64,000 bases of DNA from JAPPHA01 sp963662705 (GCA_963662705.2 OY759767.1:434001-498000), one strand, 5' to 3'; shown: positions 1-9,060, counted from the first letter of the stretch. Notes: generated from the sequence alone by a model not told the origin. A program made the numbers and translations.

Positions 1-1378
1 CCGCGGGATCCAGCGCGGCGGAATTTGGCGCCGAAAGGATGTCCAGTGCCCGGTTCAACGCACGCTGATGAATGTTGGAAGCTCCCTCCCGTTCCCACTG
101 CTCGCGCAGCTTCCTGTCAGCAAGTTCGGGCATGAAAGTCGCCGTGCGCATGCGTTCCAGCGTTGCTGGGTTGTCGGCAAACATACCGGCCGGGCCTGTG
201 TCCTTGATCTCCTGCAGCGACGCGCTTTCTTCCGAAAAGCCGAAACCGTCGCACACCCGCTTGATCATCAGCGCGATCTCGTTGTCGATCACCGCCTGGC
301 CGAAATCGAACGACATCAAGGAGTCTTTCAGGCCGCCCATGATAATGAAGTGGACCCCTGACACGGCCCCGAGAAGGGGAGACATGCCTTTTTCGAATCC
401 AGCCTGGGCATCGGCGACCTTGGAATCGGTCACGCCGAGAACTCCACCGGCGGGAACGTTGTAGAAACGAGCCATCTGGCAGACGGCGGAATTCATTATG
501 CCGATCTCGATCGCACCGGGGGCATATGCGCCATCGCGCATGTCGGCAAAGACAGGCAGGAAATTGTAGATCTGGGCGGTGCCCGGCCTGGACAGCTGCG
601 CCAGCGTCGCCGCCGCCAGCCACTCGGCGTTCATCAGGGTCAGCATGCCGGAAAGCGAAAACGGCGTGCTCAGGCCTCCCATCGGTGCGATCGTGCCGTA
701 GGCGGTGATGCCGTTTTCGGCAAAGAACATCAGCATCTCGGTGCTGTCGAAATCCATGGTCAGGGGCGAGACGATCGAACAGTAGCCAAAGTTGATGAAC
801 GGCCGTTCCCAGTACGCCTCTTTGGACCCGGCGATGAGTTCGCCGAGCTTGAGCACCTGGTTGGCTTCGCGGAAATTGTAGACCGAGGTGCGGCAGGGTT
901 TCAGACAATTCTTCAGTGCCGGATAGAAACGCGAGAGGCTGAACTGGTCTCCGGGCGCGTCGTTGGCAAGGGTCGAGATCGAGAACACGTCGTAACCGGG
1001 AAGCTCGTTTACCAGATGGGCGATGCGCGCGATGTCATCCGAAGTTGCCCGCCGCGTGGTTCCGGTCACTGGATCGGCAATGTCCGGCGCCGAACTTGCC
1101 GTGGCAACGACCGGCAGCTTGCGGGGAAAGGTCACGTCGCGGTCGGGATCGCGGCCGCGCAGGGTTATCGTTGCCGGCACCACGGCCCGGCATGCCTCCA
1201 CAACGGAGGCGGGAATGCGGACGATCTCCGTTTCGTGATCGACCCGGGCGCCGTGCTCGGCGAACCTCTTTCGCGCCTTTTCGTTGCGGACAAGAAGACC
1301 GGCCTCCTCGAGGATCTCAAGAGAGGCATCGTGCACATAGCGGATATCATCAGGTGTCAGATATGAGAAAAACTCCAC
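1..1378 (-). CDS. MttB-family (trimethylamine/betaine-type) corrinoid methyltransferase, 3' end cut by window
   Basis: Translating the minus strand from a GTG at 1378 gives about 459 uninterrupted residues starting VEFFSYLTPDDIRYVHDASL and running off the left edge. Family landmarks are the N-terminal LTPDDIRYVHDASLEILEEAG helix region and barrel segments such as SPLTMDFDSTEML and APMGGLSTPFSLSGM. The reading frame has no in-frame TAG, so it is the non-pyrrolysine branch, whose known members demethylate glycine betaine, proline betaine or carnitine by passing the methyl group to a corrinoid protein. A GAGG element lies about 8 bases before the GTG and an in-frame TGA lies just upstream, which fixes the start. 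The substrate is not readable from sequence. The divergent LysR gene is the probable regulator. Confidence 0.85.
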   Translation of the reverse strand, partial: MEFFSYLTPDDIRYVHDASLEILEEAGLLVRNEKARKRFAEHGARVDHETEIVRIPASVVEACRAVVPATITLRGRDPDRDVTFPRKLPVVATASSAPDIADPVTGTTRRATSDDIARIAHLVNELPGYDVFSISTLANDAPGDQFSLSRFYPALKNCLKPCRTSVYNFREANQVLKLGELIAGSKEAYWERPFINFGYCSIVSPLTMDFDSTEMLMFFAENGITAYGTIAPMGGLSTPFSLSGMLTLMNAEWLAAATLAQLSRPGTAQIYNFLPVFADMRDGAYAPGAIEIGIMNSAVCQMARFYNVPAGGVLGVTDSKVADAQAGFEKGMSPLLGAVSGVHFIIMGGLKDSLMSFDFGQAVIDNEIALMIKRVCDGFGFSEESASLQEIKDTGPAGMFADNPATLERMRTATFMPELADRKLREQWEREGASNIHQRALNRALDILSAPNSAALDPA

Positions 1379-1499
1379 CGTACAGCCTCGTCAATCCCGA
1401 AGTCCGTGACACCGTGGAATCTTTAGACGGCTCGGAGACTTGCCTCAAACGACATTTACCGTCACAAAGCATAAGTAAAACTTATCCAGGAACGAAGCA

Positions 1500-2423
1500 A
1501 TGAGACGTCCACGCCTGAACACCTTGCGGACTTTCGAAGCGGCCGGCCGCAGGCTGAGTTTTTCGCAGGCGGCGGACGAACTCAACGTTTCGCAAGCCGC
1601 AGTCAGTCAGCAAATGCGACAGTTGGAGAACTATCTGGGCGAGGCATTGTTTATCAGGCACCATCGACGGCTGTCGTTGACCGGTACCGGACGGGCCTAT
1701 CTGAACGCGGTGTACGAGGCGTTGGATCGTCTGGATTCGGTCACCGACCAGTTGTTCCCGGACAGACCGGATCAGGCCGTCACGCTGCTGTGCGCCTCCA
1801 GCGTCGCGACGCTGTGGCTGGCTCCGCACCTCAGCACCTTTCACAAACAGAATCCCGGTATCGAACTGCGCATCAGGACCCTTGACCAGGACCAAGGCGA
1901 CTGCGGGCCATTCAAGGCGAATCTCGAGATCTTCACTGCGAGCGAGGGCAGCGAAAGGCCGGATGCGCGCAAGCTCCTGACTTCGACGATTACGCCTGTG
2001 TGCTCGCCAAACCTGTTCTCTTCCGAGCAGAGGCCAGCGACACCAGCCGATGTGCTGAAATTCGATTTGATCCATGTTATCGGCTACGACGACGACTGGC
2101 ACCGGTGGCTTCGCAGGCACGGGCTTCACCATGACGCGGTACCCCGCGGACTGGTGGTGGACGGATCGCTGATTGCATTAGAGGCCGCCAAACGTGAAGA
2201 TGGTGTCATGCTGGGAAGGCGACCCTTCATCGACAATCATCTAAGGTCCGGCACGCTTGTCGAAGCCTTTGCCGAACCTTTCCACCTTCATGCCAACTAT
2301 TGGCTGCGCCAACAGCCACCGGCCGGTGGCCGGTACGCCTGCAAGGTTGTATCGAATTGGCTCGCGGAATTGGCTTCGACAGAGCAAAACAAGAACACCA
2401 GATCAAAAAAGGCCCCATCGTAG
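1500..2423 (+). CDS. LysR-family transcriptional regulator (GcvA-like)
   Basis: 307 residues. The N-terminal winged helix-turn-helix is clear (LNTLRTFEAAGRRLSFSQAA, then ELNVSQAAVSQQMRQLENYLG), followed by a type-2 periplasmic-binding-like effector domain. The RPRLNTLRTFEAAGR start and LFIRHHRRLSLTGTG segment are typical of the GcvA subgroup. An AGGA lies about 8 bases before the ATG. It is divergent from the MttB-family gene with about 120 bases between the starts, the usual arrangement for a LysR activator of a methylated-amine gene. Target and effector are inferred from position only. Confidence 0.92.
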   Translation: MRRPRLNTLRTFEAAGRRLSFSQAADELNVSQAAVSQQMRQLENYLGEALFIRHHRRLSLTGTGRAYLNAVYEALDRLDSVTDQLFPDRPDQAVTLLCASSVATLWLAPHLSTFHKQNPGIELRIRTLDQDQGDCGPFKANLEIFTASEGSERPDARKLLTSTITPVCSPNLFSSEQRPATPADVLKFDLIHVIGYDDDWHRWLRRHGLHHDAVPRGLVVDGSLIALEAAKREDGVMLGRRPFIDNHLRSGTLVEAFAEPFHLHANYWLRQQPPAGGRYACKVVSNWLAELASTEQNKNTRSKKAPS

Positions 2424-2724
2424 GTTGCTCGCGGAACCACGTTACGGAAAAACGGGGCAGGAACGGTCGCTATGAACCTTTTTCGCGGGTCACTTCGTGT
2501 GCGGTTGATCTTCCTGTCTCCACGTGTTTCGTGGCCCTGGTCACGGACGTTTTGCAGCGCCATGCTCATGGTTGCATTTTGAAATACTGTTCGTGAAATC
2601 AGATATTTCGATGTGCCACCACCTGTCATTTTTGACTTCCCGGCCCGGTTGACAGTATCTCCACCGCCTGGCCACCAGCGTCTGGCAAAAAAGGGGGCTC
2701 GTAAACGAAAGTCACCGGGAGCCG
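2424..2724. other. Intergenic stretch, nothing recognised
   Basis: About 300 bases between the LysR gene and a small minus-strand gene. Short open frames occur on both strands but none has a plausible start signal or recognisable motif. Confidence 0.5.
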
Positions 2725-2895
2725 CTAAGCCTCCGGATCTTCCACGACATTGACGGGGCGGAGCAACGCGCGGGCGGATTCCTCCGGCGTCCGGCGCGTG
2801 CCGTCCGGCTTGAACTGCTCAACGGTCTCTTCCATCTCCGCTTTCGTCGGCTGTTGGCCGTGCAGTTTCACCCGCACTGTCCGGCTTTCCGCCAT
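2725..2895 (-). CDS. Small conserved-looking protein of 56 residues
   Basis: Reads MAESRTVRVKLHGQQPTKAE at the start and ends RALLRPVNVVEDPEA. The ATG at 2895 has a strong GGGAGGA ribosome-binding site about 6 bases upstream, which also overlaps the last codons of the HNH remnant, so the two look translationally coupled. Charged, no membrane segment, no motif I recognise. The good start signal and codon use favour a real gene. Function unknown; it may have been a partner of the HNH protein. Confidence 0.55.
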   Translation of the reverse strand: MAESRTVRVKLHGQQPTKAEMEETVEQFKPDGTRRTPEESARALLRPVNVVEDPEA

Positions 2896-2897
2896 CG

Positions 2898-3218
2898 TCA
2901 GTCCTCCCCGAATGTGTGTCTGATCCGGTCGAGCGCCTCCCGCCGGCCGTCTTGTGTCGCACGCCGCGACTGGCCTGGCAGCCGGATCCAGGCAGGCGGT
3001 TCCCGGTCATGGTTCTTCGCGCCCTGCCTGCAGGCGCCGCGCAAGGAGCGAACGCTCGACGCTCGACGCTTCGTCGTTGCCGCCATGGTCGCGGTCCACG
3101 ATATGCCCGACATGCAGCCGCGCGCCCTCTCTGGTCGCAAATGCGGCCTGTCCGGGGTACAAATGCGCCCACGAACGGGAAAGCTGGCCAGATACGAACC
3201 TGTCGCTGATCCGCTCAT
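2898..3218 (-). pseudogene. HNH-endonuclease-like gene broken by a 7-bp tandem duplication
   Basis: One frame encodes an HNH core-like segment, LHVGHIVDRDHGGNDEASS. A second frame encodes the downstream helix region, RSLRGACRQGAKN, then REPPAWIRLPGQSRRATQD and ALDRIRHTFGED. The two are joined if one copy of the tandem heptamer gctcgac (3054-3060 and 3061-3067) is removed, which restores GGNDEASSVRSLRGACRQGA, the usual HNH order of His motif then a Cys-N-Q-G-A-like element. The N-terminal part is poorly conserved and lies in a third state of frame. AAGGGG precedes the ATG at 3218. Probably inactive. The family call rests on motif memory, so moderate confidence. Confidence 0.5.
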
Positions 3219-3487
3219 CTCTTGTTCCCCTTTAGGTAAACGGGTTATTGGCATGCCAATGGACACCGATGAAGACCGGGATGAGCGGTATGTCTTGACC
3301 ATGCGGTCTCGCGATCTGGCACGGCTGGATGCGTCGTATGTCCATTTGCGACAAAACGCTTGGGTGGCGAACAAGGCACATCTGGCGTTGTTCATCACGT
3401 TCTCGTCCAAATGCTCCATCTGCCGGGAAGATACGGATCCGGCGCACTGACTACTGAATTCAAACCAGAAATTATGTGAGGTAACCG

Positions 3488-4816
3488 ATGCCCCTGCTTT
3501 CCAGAAGAAATGTGCTGCTGACCGGCGCGGCAGCGCTTGCGACTCCGATGTTTGTCCGGCGAGCCCACGCCGCCGATGTTGATGTTGTCGTGATCGGGGC
3601 CGGTGCGGCCGGTATCTCGGCCGCGCGCGAGTTGACCAGGCGCGGCCTGACTGTGACGGTGATCGAAGCGGACAGCCGCATCGGCGGGCGCGTCCATACC
3701 GACACCGAAGCGTTCGGCGTGCCATATGACACAGGTGCCCACTGGCTGCATTACCGCGAAGCCAACCCGTTTGTCGATTATGGCCTCAGGCACGGTTTCG
3801 ACATGTATGAATCGCCCGATGAAGGCGTTTTCTATGTGGGTGATCGGTTGGCCACAGACGAAGAATACGCGGCGTACGAAAATGCCTTTCGCTCCGCAAT
3901 AAGCGCAATGTCCAGGGCGGGACGTAAAGGTCTGGATGTGGCTGCCAGCGAGGTTGTCCCCGATCTGGGAGAATGGGGGCTGACGGTTGATCTCTATGCG
4001 GGCGCATATGAAATGGCGGCGGATTTCGACAGCATTTCCTGCGCGGACTGGTACTCAGGCGAAGATGGCACCGACTGGTACTGCCGCGAAGGATTCGGCA
4101 CGCTGTTTGCTCACAGCGCCCGTGACGTTCCGGTCACGCTGGAAACTGCGGCGTTCGAGGTGCGTTGGGGCGGTCCCGGCGTCGAAGTGGTGACCGACAA
4201 CGGCACGATCAAGGCGCGCGCTGTGGTCGTGACGGTTTCAATGGGCGTACTGGCCAACGGTAACATCAAGTTCGATCCGCCCCTGCCGGTGAAAAAGCAA
4301 GAGGCGATCGACGCTCTGACCATGGGCCATATGATGCATGTGGCGCTGCAGTTGAACGAAAACTTCTTTGGTGTCGGCGAAGATGGCTATTTCGGCTACA
4401 AGATCACCGAAAAGATGAACGGTGCCCCCAAGGGCTTCGGCGCGCTGGTGGATGCTGGCGGCCATGGGATCACCTATTGCGACCTGGGCGGCGATTTCGC
4501 GCGCCAGATGTCGAATGAGGGCCTTGGCGCAGCGTATGACTTCGTGGTGGCCGAGCTGAAAAAGGCGTTTGGGTCAAAGGTTGAAGTTGCTATCGAAAAC
4601 AGCGACATTTTCGACTGGACCTCGAACCCCTATACCTATGGGGCGTACTCCTCTGCCGAACCGGGGGGCGCCTGGTCGCGCGGAGAGTTGCGCAGGCAGG
4701 AAGCGGATCGCCTGTGGTTCGCGGGCGAAGCGTTGAGCCGGGAAGACTGGGCAACAGTCGCGGGCGCTCACAAGTACGGCCTGGTTGCGGCCGCGGATAT
4801 CCACGAAACGCTCTGA
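3488..4816 (+). CDS. Tat-exported flavin monoamine oxidase family protein
   Basis: 442 residues. The N-terminus LSRRNVLLTGAAALATP is a twin-arginine signal ending near RRAHA. It is followed by a Rossmann FAD-binding motif VVVIGAGAAGISAARELTRR and the GG doublet region ADSRIGGRVHTDTEAFGVP. The C-terminal flavin segment is DRLWFAGEALSREDWATVAG. This matches the flavin amine oxidase (MAO/polyamine oxidase) superfamily, which oxidises primary or secondary amines to aldehydes with release of hydrogen peroxide. A folded flavoprotein exported by Tat would act in the periplasm. It stands alone and in good condition between decayed genes. GTGAGG precedes the ATG. Amine substrate not predictable. Confidence 0.88.
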   Translation: MPLLSRRNVLLTGAAALATPMFVRRAHAADVDVVVIGAGAAGISAARELTRRGLTVTVIEADSRIGGRVHTDTEAFGVPYDTGAHWLHYREANPFVDYGLRHGFDMYESPDEGVFYVGDRLATDEEYAAYENAFRSAISAMSRAGRKGLDVAASEVVPDLGEWGLTVDLYAGAYEMAADFDSISCADWYSGEDGTDWYCREGFGTLFAHSARDVPVTLETAAFEVRWGGPGVEVVTDNGTIKARAVVVTVSMGVLANGNIKFDPPLPVKKQEAIDALTMGHMMHVALQLNENFFGVGEDGYFGYKITEKMNGAPKGFGALVDAGGHGITYCDLGGDFARQMSNEGLGAAYDFVVAELKKAFGSKVEVAIENSDIFDWTSNPYTYGAYSSAEPGGAWSRGELRRQEADRLWFAGEALSREDWATVAGAHKYGLVAAADIHETL

Positions 4817-5161
4817 ACCGGGCGTTCTTTGAAAACTGGCGCTTGTGGCGGCGGCGGAAAACGCCTTTGCGGAAAGTATGGTGCCCGGCGCTGGTTTGTG
4901 TTTTCGTCCATGCCTTCGAGAACGCCATCTCTGAAATGTGGGTCAGTTTTGAACGCGAATCCTGGGTCAGTTTTGAACTGGACTTGACACCCAAGGCGCT
5001 TATCAAGAGCAGGGCCGGCTACATACTCGAAGAGCGTCTGGGCCTCCATCATCCATGCGTAGAAAGCTGGAAGGCTTTCGGGCAAAGGGGAGGCAGCCGA
5101 AGACTGGATCCCGCCCGTGACTTCGCCCCTGTTTTTTCGGAAACCTGGATGATCTCACTGA
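4817..5161. other. Intergenic region with a solitary IS21-family end
   Basis: About 345 bases with no credible gene. The only structure found is the repeated IS21-like terminal sequence annotated at 4939-4978. Otherwise nothing recognised. Confidence 0.5.
4939..4978. mobile_element. Solo IS21-family terminal repeat
   Basis: The 16-mer tgggtcagttttgaac occurs at 4939-4954 and again at 4963-4978. IS21-family ends carry such multiple terminal repeats. The first copy and the bases after it match the end of the IS21 remnant at 18172-18195 in about 21 of 24 positions, in the same orientation. No istA or istB is attached here, so this is a scar. Confidence 0.55.
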
Positions 5162-6046
5162 ATGTCTGAGCCTCCGCACCCGGTCGACGGCGCCGCCTGG
5201 GTCGCGCGTGCGGCGCAAGACCCCGTCGCGCATCGACAACGCCAAGCGGAGGAGATCATCCTCAACGCCATCGCCACGACGGGGCCGCTCAATACCGAAT
5301 TGATCCTCAAGGGTGGTATTCTGCCGGGTCTTGTCTATGGCAGCCCGAGGCAGACCACGGACATTGATCTGACCGCTGCGTTCGTCGCTGATGGCTGATG
5401 CAAAATCGACGACAGGATCAGATCATTGCTGAATTCTGCCTTCCCCCGCACCGCGGCCAGTCTCGGCTACGCAGACCTTGTTCTCCGTACGCAGTCCGCG
5501 AAAGGCCGTCCGAGCCACGTTTTCCCGGAAGCCGAATTTCCCGCCTTGAAACTCAAGATCGCCTACGCGCGCCGCGGCACGAGCGAGGAGAGCGCGCCAA
5601 AAGAAAAAACTGCCTCCTGCGTGATCGATGTCGATATCTCATTCAACGAGCCGCTGAACCATGTTCAGGTCCTGGAATTGACAGGCGGCCGGGAACTCTT
5701 CGCTTATGGAGTCATCGATCTTGTGGCAGAGAAATACCGTGCCTTGCTCCAGCAGATTCCACGTAATCGTTATCGACGCCAGGACGTCTATGATCTCGAT
5801 GTTCTCCTTCCCGGCATTCATGCGGACGATATTGCTCCAGCGGATATTCTGGAAGCTCTCGTAAGGAAATGCTCCGCACGTCGTCACGTGCCGAACCGTC
5901 GATCTCTCGACAATACGGAGATCAAGAACAGAGCAAGCAGGGATTGGAATACAATGAAACTGGAACTCGATGATTTGCCGTTTTTCGAGGACTGTTATGA
6001 GCGGGTGGCAACATTCTATCGATCACTGCCCTGGAAAGGCGCATAG
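5162..6046 (+). pseudogene. AbiEii/AbiGii-type nucleotidyltransferase toxin with one in-frame TGA
   Basis: Two open segments (5162-5395 and 5399-6046) are in the same frame, separated only by TGA at 5396-5398. Joined they give about 294 residues, normal for the family. The nucleotidyltransferase signature ELILKGGILPGLVYGSPRQT TDIDLT carries the GS and DxD catalytic motifs. Later segments are VIDVDISFNEPLNHVQVLEL, FAYGVIDLVAEKYRALLQQ and RQDVYDLDVLL. These belong to the type IV toxin family that modifies nucleic acids or nucleotides. The stop lies directly after the catalytic segment. No AbiEi-like antitoxin is seen upstream, where the IS21 scar sits. Readthrough is possible but unsupported; most simply a nonsense pseudogene. 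Confidence 0.75.
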
Positions 6047-6236
6047 GGCCATCCAAGCGCACAAGGACATGTTTGGTAGGGTGCGACCGGACGATCAACT
6101 GCCGTTTCGCTCGGAATTCATCGTCCTTCCATTATCGGGTCGGTTCCGGCTGAGTAGAAAATGACACTTCAAGGACTCTTTCGCCGGTTCATCGTTCGCC
6201 GGACGGTCCTTTCCGGAAAGTGGGAGAAGAGCAGGT

Positions 6237-6521
6237 TCAGGCGGCTTTCAAGGGTTCAATGCTGGACACATCGATATTGGTGTGGGCGAGATCGTAGTTC
6301 CGCTGCATATTCAACCAGAACTCGGGGGTGGTTCCGAAGAAACGGGCAAGGCGCAGGGCAGTATCCACAGATACACCAGTCACTTCATTGGCCAGCCTCT
6401 CAATACGGGTGCGAGGCACATTGAGCCGCCTGGCAAGTTGACCCTCGCTCATATCGAGCGGGATCAGGAACTCGTGTTTCAAAATCTCACCTGGATGACA
6501 CGGGTTCTTCATTGACGACAT
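6237..6521 (-). CDS. higA: HigA-family antitoxin (XRE/VapI type)
   Basis: 94 residues: NPCHPGEILKHEFLIPLDMS is the typical HigA opening, followed by a helix-turn-helix (EGQLARRLNVPRTRIERLAN) and the family segment ALRLARFFGTTPEFWLNMQ. It binds and neutralises the upstream-encoded HigB RNase and represses the operon. It lies 20 bases downstream of higB on the same strand, the reversed toxin-first order typical of higBA. Confidence 0.93.
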   Translation of the reverse strand: MSSMKNPCHPGEILKHEFLIPLDMSEGQLARRLNVPRTRIERLANEVTGVSVDTALRLARFFGTTPEFWLNMQRNYDLAHTNIDVSSIEPLKAA

Positions 6522-6541
6522 TTGCAGAACTCCCTCTGCTT

Positions 6542-6823
6542 TCAGTGATAGTCTGTGATCTCAACGTCAGCTGGTCCTTGTTCAGTCCAGACAAAGCAAA
6601 TGCGCCATTGGTCGTTAATGCGCACTGAATACTGGCCCTCTCGATTGCCTTTCAGAGCCTCAAGACGGTTGGCTGGAGGAACTCGCAGATCGCCAAGTTC
6701 AGTGGCAGCATCCAGCATTGTCATCTTTCGGGCCGCAGCCTTGAACAGATCTGCCGGGAACCCCTTACCTGGATGCCCTCTTATCACATGCCCGGCCAGT
6801 TTTCCTTTGGTGCTTTGGATCAC
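6542..6823 (-). CDS. higB: HigB-family RelE-fold mRNA interferase toxin
   Basis: 93 residues. The C-terminal half NRLEALKGNREGQYSVRIND followed by QWRICFVWTE is the diagnostic RelE/HigB core, with basic and aromatic residues that contact ribosomal A-site mRNA. Length and gene order match HigB. The ATG at 6823 is immediately downstream of a candidate operator palindrome. Apparently intact. Confidence 0.92.
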   Translation of the reverse strand: MIQSTKGKLAGHVIRGHPGKGFPADLFKAAARKMTMLDAATELGDLRVPPANRLEALKGNREGQYSVRINDQWRICFVWTEQGPADVEITDYH

Positions 6824-6830
6824 GAACAGC

Positions 6831-6850
6831 GTGTATCACATCATGATACG
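6831..6850 (-). promoter_or_regulatory. Candidate HigA operator
   Basis: Perfect inverted repeat GTATCA (6833-6838), five-base spacer, TGATAC (6844-6849), with partial extension on both sides. It lies about 10 bases upstream of the higB start, where autorepression would be expected. Confidence 0.55.
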
Positions 6851-6969
6851 CACATCAAGGTTGGGATCGCTTCCGGGTGCGGAATCATACGCTGTTATGG
6901 ATTGACCTTGTCAAGACTCAGGACTCTCTCGTTTCATTTACAACCTCCTTCCGCAAACGACACCCATAG

Positions 6970-7291
6970 TCAGCACTTCGCGCATTTGCAGGGCCGCATC
7001 CATGAACGATCGGACGCCGCACCACAGTAACGCGCCATGGCTCTCAACCTCGTCATCGCCGCCATCAAATCCTGGAACACGCCCTACCGGGACAAGGCGA
7101 CAGACTATCTCGAAAAAACCGGCCAGGCGCCCGAGTCAGGCCTGTTGCCCTTCACCTCGCCACACTGCCGGGGCCGCATCTTCTTGACGGGCAATTCGGA
7201 CTGGCATCCTGGTGAAGCCGAGCGCAGGATCGCGTGTCCATTGTGCCTCGGCATGGGCAGAAGGTGGGCCGCCGGAGGCAAAAAGATCTGA
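6970..7291 (+). pseudogene. tnpA: Tn3-family transposase, C-terminal remnant
   Basis: The segment ALNLVIAAIKSWNTPYRDKA followed by LLPFTSPHCRGRIFLTGNSDW is the conserved C-terminus of Tn3-family transposases (LN-AAI-WNT-YL, LSPLGWEHINLTGDY in typical members). In-frame homology continues upstream as LQGRIHERSDAAPQ, interrupted by TAA at 7028-7030. Everything before that is missing and the frame drifts after GNSDW. It may belong with the resolvase scraps at 10.0 kb or 40.7 kb, but that is inference. Confidence 0.7.
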
Positions 7292-8227
7292 TTGTTCGCG
7301 CGAGATTTCCCCCTTAACGTGGTTCCATGAGCAACCTATCGGTAACAGGAAGTTCCGTTACCGATATGTCACCGAGGACGACATCTGGTTGCTCTGTGCT
7401 CTCGACTTTCACCATGGTTTCAAGAGGCCCCGGACCGCCGGAGATGACCATCGCTGGCTCCGTCGTGCTGACGGCAGGCCTGACGGGCTTTCAACCCTCA
7501 AGGCGCCCGCCGTTAACCGGCACGCAGAAGTTCTGGGAGGGCGTGAGGTTTCTGTCTTCTGCTGTCATCGGCATCAATGCCAAGGAAGAATGGCACAGGG
7601 AAAACCGAAAAAGGGACCAGAACCCGGAGTTAAGAGTGATGAATTGACAGACCTCGGTAGCGGGCGCCAGCATGCCTGCTTCCACTCGGTTTGACATAGG
7701 GCGGCCGTCGGGTGCCCGATGTTGATACGCAAATTGGAGAGGAACCCAGAAAGCGCCGCCGATGATTTTTCGCTGAACTTCGACCACGGCCTCCTGCCAG
7801 GCGATATTTCCAACCGATTTGTCTCTGCACACCATGACTGGGTCGGTCGGACAATGCTGATCCTGCCGGACACGTACGCCAAACTGGTCGCGACCCAGTG
7901 GTGCGACCAGATCGAGAATGGCCCGACACCCCATGGCGGACAGGCCTGAAGCGGAACTTCCTGTGCCGGCGATGCGAAGACGGCGCTTGTCCGAGATGTG
8001 AACAGGCGCAATGGAGCCGGGATGGCATCTCCTGCTTGAGCCGGACCGGAGCCGGGCGTAGACAGTCGGCGTCATGCATCGTCCACGACACTCGTCGCCT
8101 GAACGCACCTTGTCGGTCGGCCATGCCCGGCATGCAGTCCGCCCCATGTGGTTCTGCCGGGGAATTGTCCGGCGCAATCCGGTCGCCTTGACCTTCACCG
8201 CCCCGGGCCGGTCATCGGGACAGTTCG
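7292..8227. other. 936-bp stretch without a recognisable gene
   Basis: Open frames exist on both strands (for example 7719-7949 plus and 7491-8264 minus) but none shows a family motif and they contradict each other. It may hold unrecognised gene scars. Bases 8035-8227 belong to the duplicated block shared with 20475-20683. Confidence 0.4.
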
Positions 8228-8872
8228 ATGAGCGATAGCGAGTTCGACGCAGACGCATCGGCACGAAGGGCAGTCGCCATTACGCTTGCGGAATACGATC
8301 GCGTGGCAGCGGCTTACCGTCGCGGCACCGAAGACCACGACGTGAGCCAGAATATCGACGCACTGCTGAACGCCATCGAAGGCACACCGCCCTACACCAT
8401 CCTCGATATTGGATGTGGACCGGGCAGGGACCTCCGTGCCTTCTCCGCACTCGGGCACGAGGTCACGGGTCTGGACGGGTCCGCGGAGTTGGTCGCGCTC
8501 GCCCGCGCCGCGTCCGGTCGCCCTGTCTTGCACCAGGACTTTCTTGACCTCGACCTGCCATCCGCCCGTTTCGACGGCATCTTCGCCAATGCCGTGCTTT
8601 TCCATGTGCCCAGCAGCCAGATCGGGCGCGTTCTCGCAGATCTCGCGGCAGCCCTAAAACCCCGCGGCGTGCTCTTTTCTTCCAATCCGCGAGGCAGGAA
8701 CGAGGAAGGTTGGGTCGGCGGCCGCTTCGGCTGTTTCTATGATCTTGAAACTTGGCGTGCCATCGCCACCGGCGCGGGATTCATCGAGTTGTGCCACTAC
8801 TACCGCCCGCCCGGCCGCCCCCGCGCCGAGCAGCCCTGGCTCGCCACGGTCTGGCGCAGGTGTGAAGGCTGA
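8035..8872 (+). repeat. Duplicated block, copy A (intact methyltransferase and upstream region)
   Basis: From cttgag at 8035 to the end of the methyltransferase gene this block is closely similar to 20475-21129 plus 24252-24450. Similarity covers about 190 noncoding bases as well as the gene, so this is segmental duplication and not just a gene family. Copy A is open throughout; copy B is frameshifted and split. Confidence 0.85.
8228..8872 (+). CDS. Class I SAM-dependent methyltransferase
   Basis: 214 residues. Motif I is YTILDIGCGPGRDLRAFSAL, the acidic end of strand 2 is EVTGLDGSAELVALAR, motif II/III regions are LHQDFLDLDLPSARFDGIFA and VLADLAAALKPRGVLFSSNP. This is a small-molecule-type Rossmann methyltransferase; the acceptor is unknown. 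No strong ribosome-binding site is visible before the ATG. A decayed second copy lies at 20684-24450, so the gene was once duplicated and only this copy survives. Confidence 0.88.
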   Translation: MSDSEFDADASARRAVAITLAEYDRVAAAYRRGTEDHDVSQNIDALLNAIEGTPPYTILDIGCGPGRDLRAFSALGHEVTGLDGSAELVALARAASGRPVLHQDFLDLDLPSARFDGIFANAVLFHVPSSQIGRVLADLAAALKPRGVLFSSNPRGRNEEGWVGGRFGCFYDLETWRAIATGAGFIELCHYYRPPGRPRAEQPWLATVWRRCEG

Positions 8873-9039
8873 GCAAGGATGAGGATTTCCCTCGTCATGA
8901 CAACATTATTTCCAGAACGAAATGCCGTGGCCGACATCCCAGACAGTGAACGTTAGTTGTCTGTTGGCAAAATTCCAAACTCCGTTGCAAAATGGTGACC
9001 CACCTCCGGATATCATCCAGCTCTCTTGATATTCTGTGC

Positions 9040-9060
9040 AACCTATCATATTGATAGGTT
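9040..9060 (+). promoter_or_regulatory. Perfect 9-bp inverted repeat, MqsA-like operator
   Basis: AACCTATCA (9040-9048), spacer TAT, TGATAGGTT (9052-9060). The outer half-sites AACCT and AGGTT are those recognised by MqsA in the Escherichia coli mqsRA promoter, although the spacing here is longer. It ends right before the DUF4258 gene whose partner is an MqsA-like protein, which argues for autoregulation. Confidence 0.65.

Noticed and set aside
3253..3450. 65-codon plus-strand frame before the amine oxidase gene
   Set aside because: No ribosome-binding site or motif, and it partly overlaps the promoter region of the downstream gene.
5396..5398. TGA as selenocysteine codon in the AbiEii-like gene
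   Set aside because: The family has no Cys or Sec at this position, and no hairpin resembling a bacterial SECIS element was evident right after it; nonsense mutation is simpler.
7491..8264. 257-codon minus-strand frame and a 76-codon plus frame (7719-7949)
   Set aside because: Each looks partly protein-like, but they overlap antisense, neither has a motif or start signal, and the first runs across the duplicated block.
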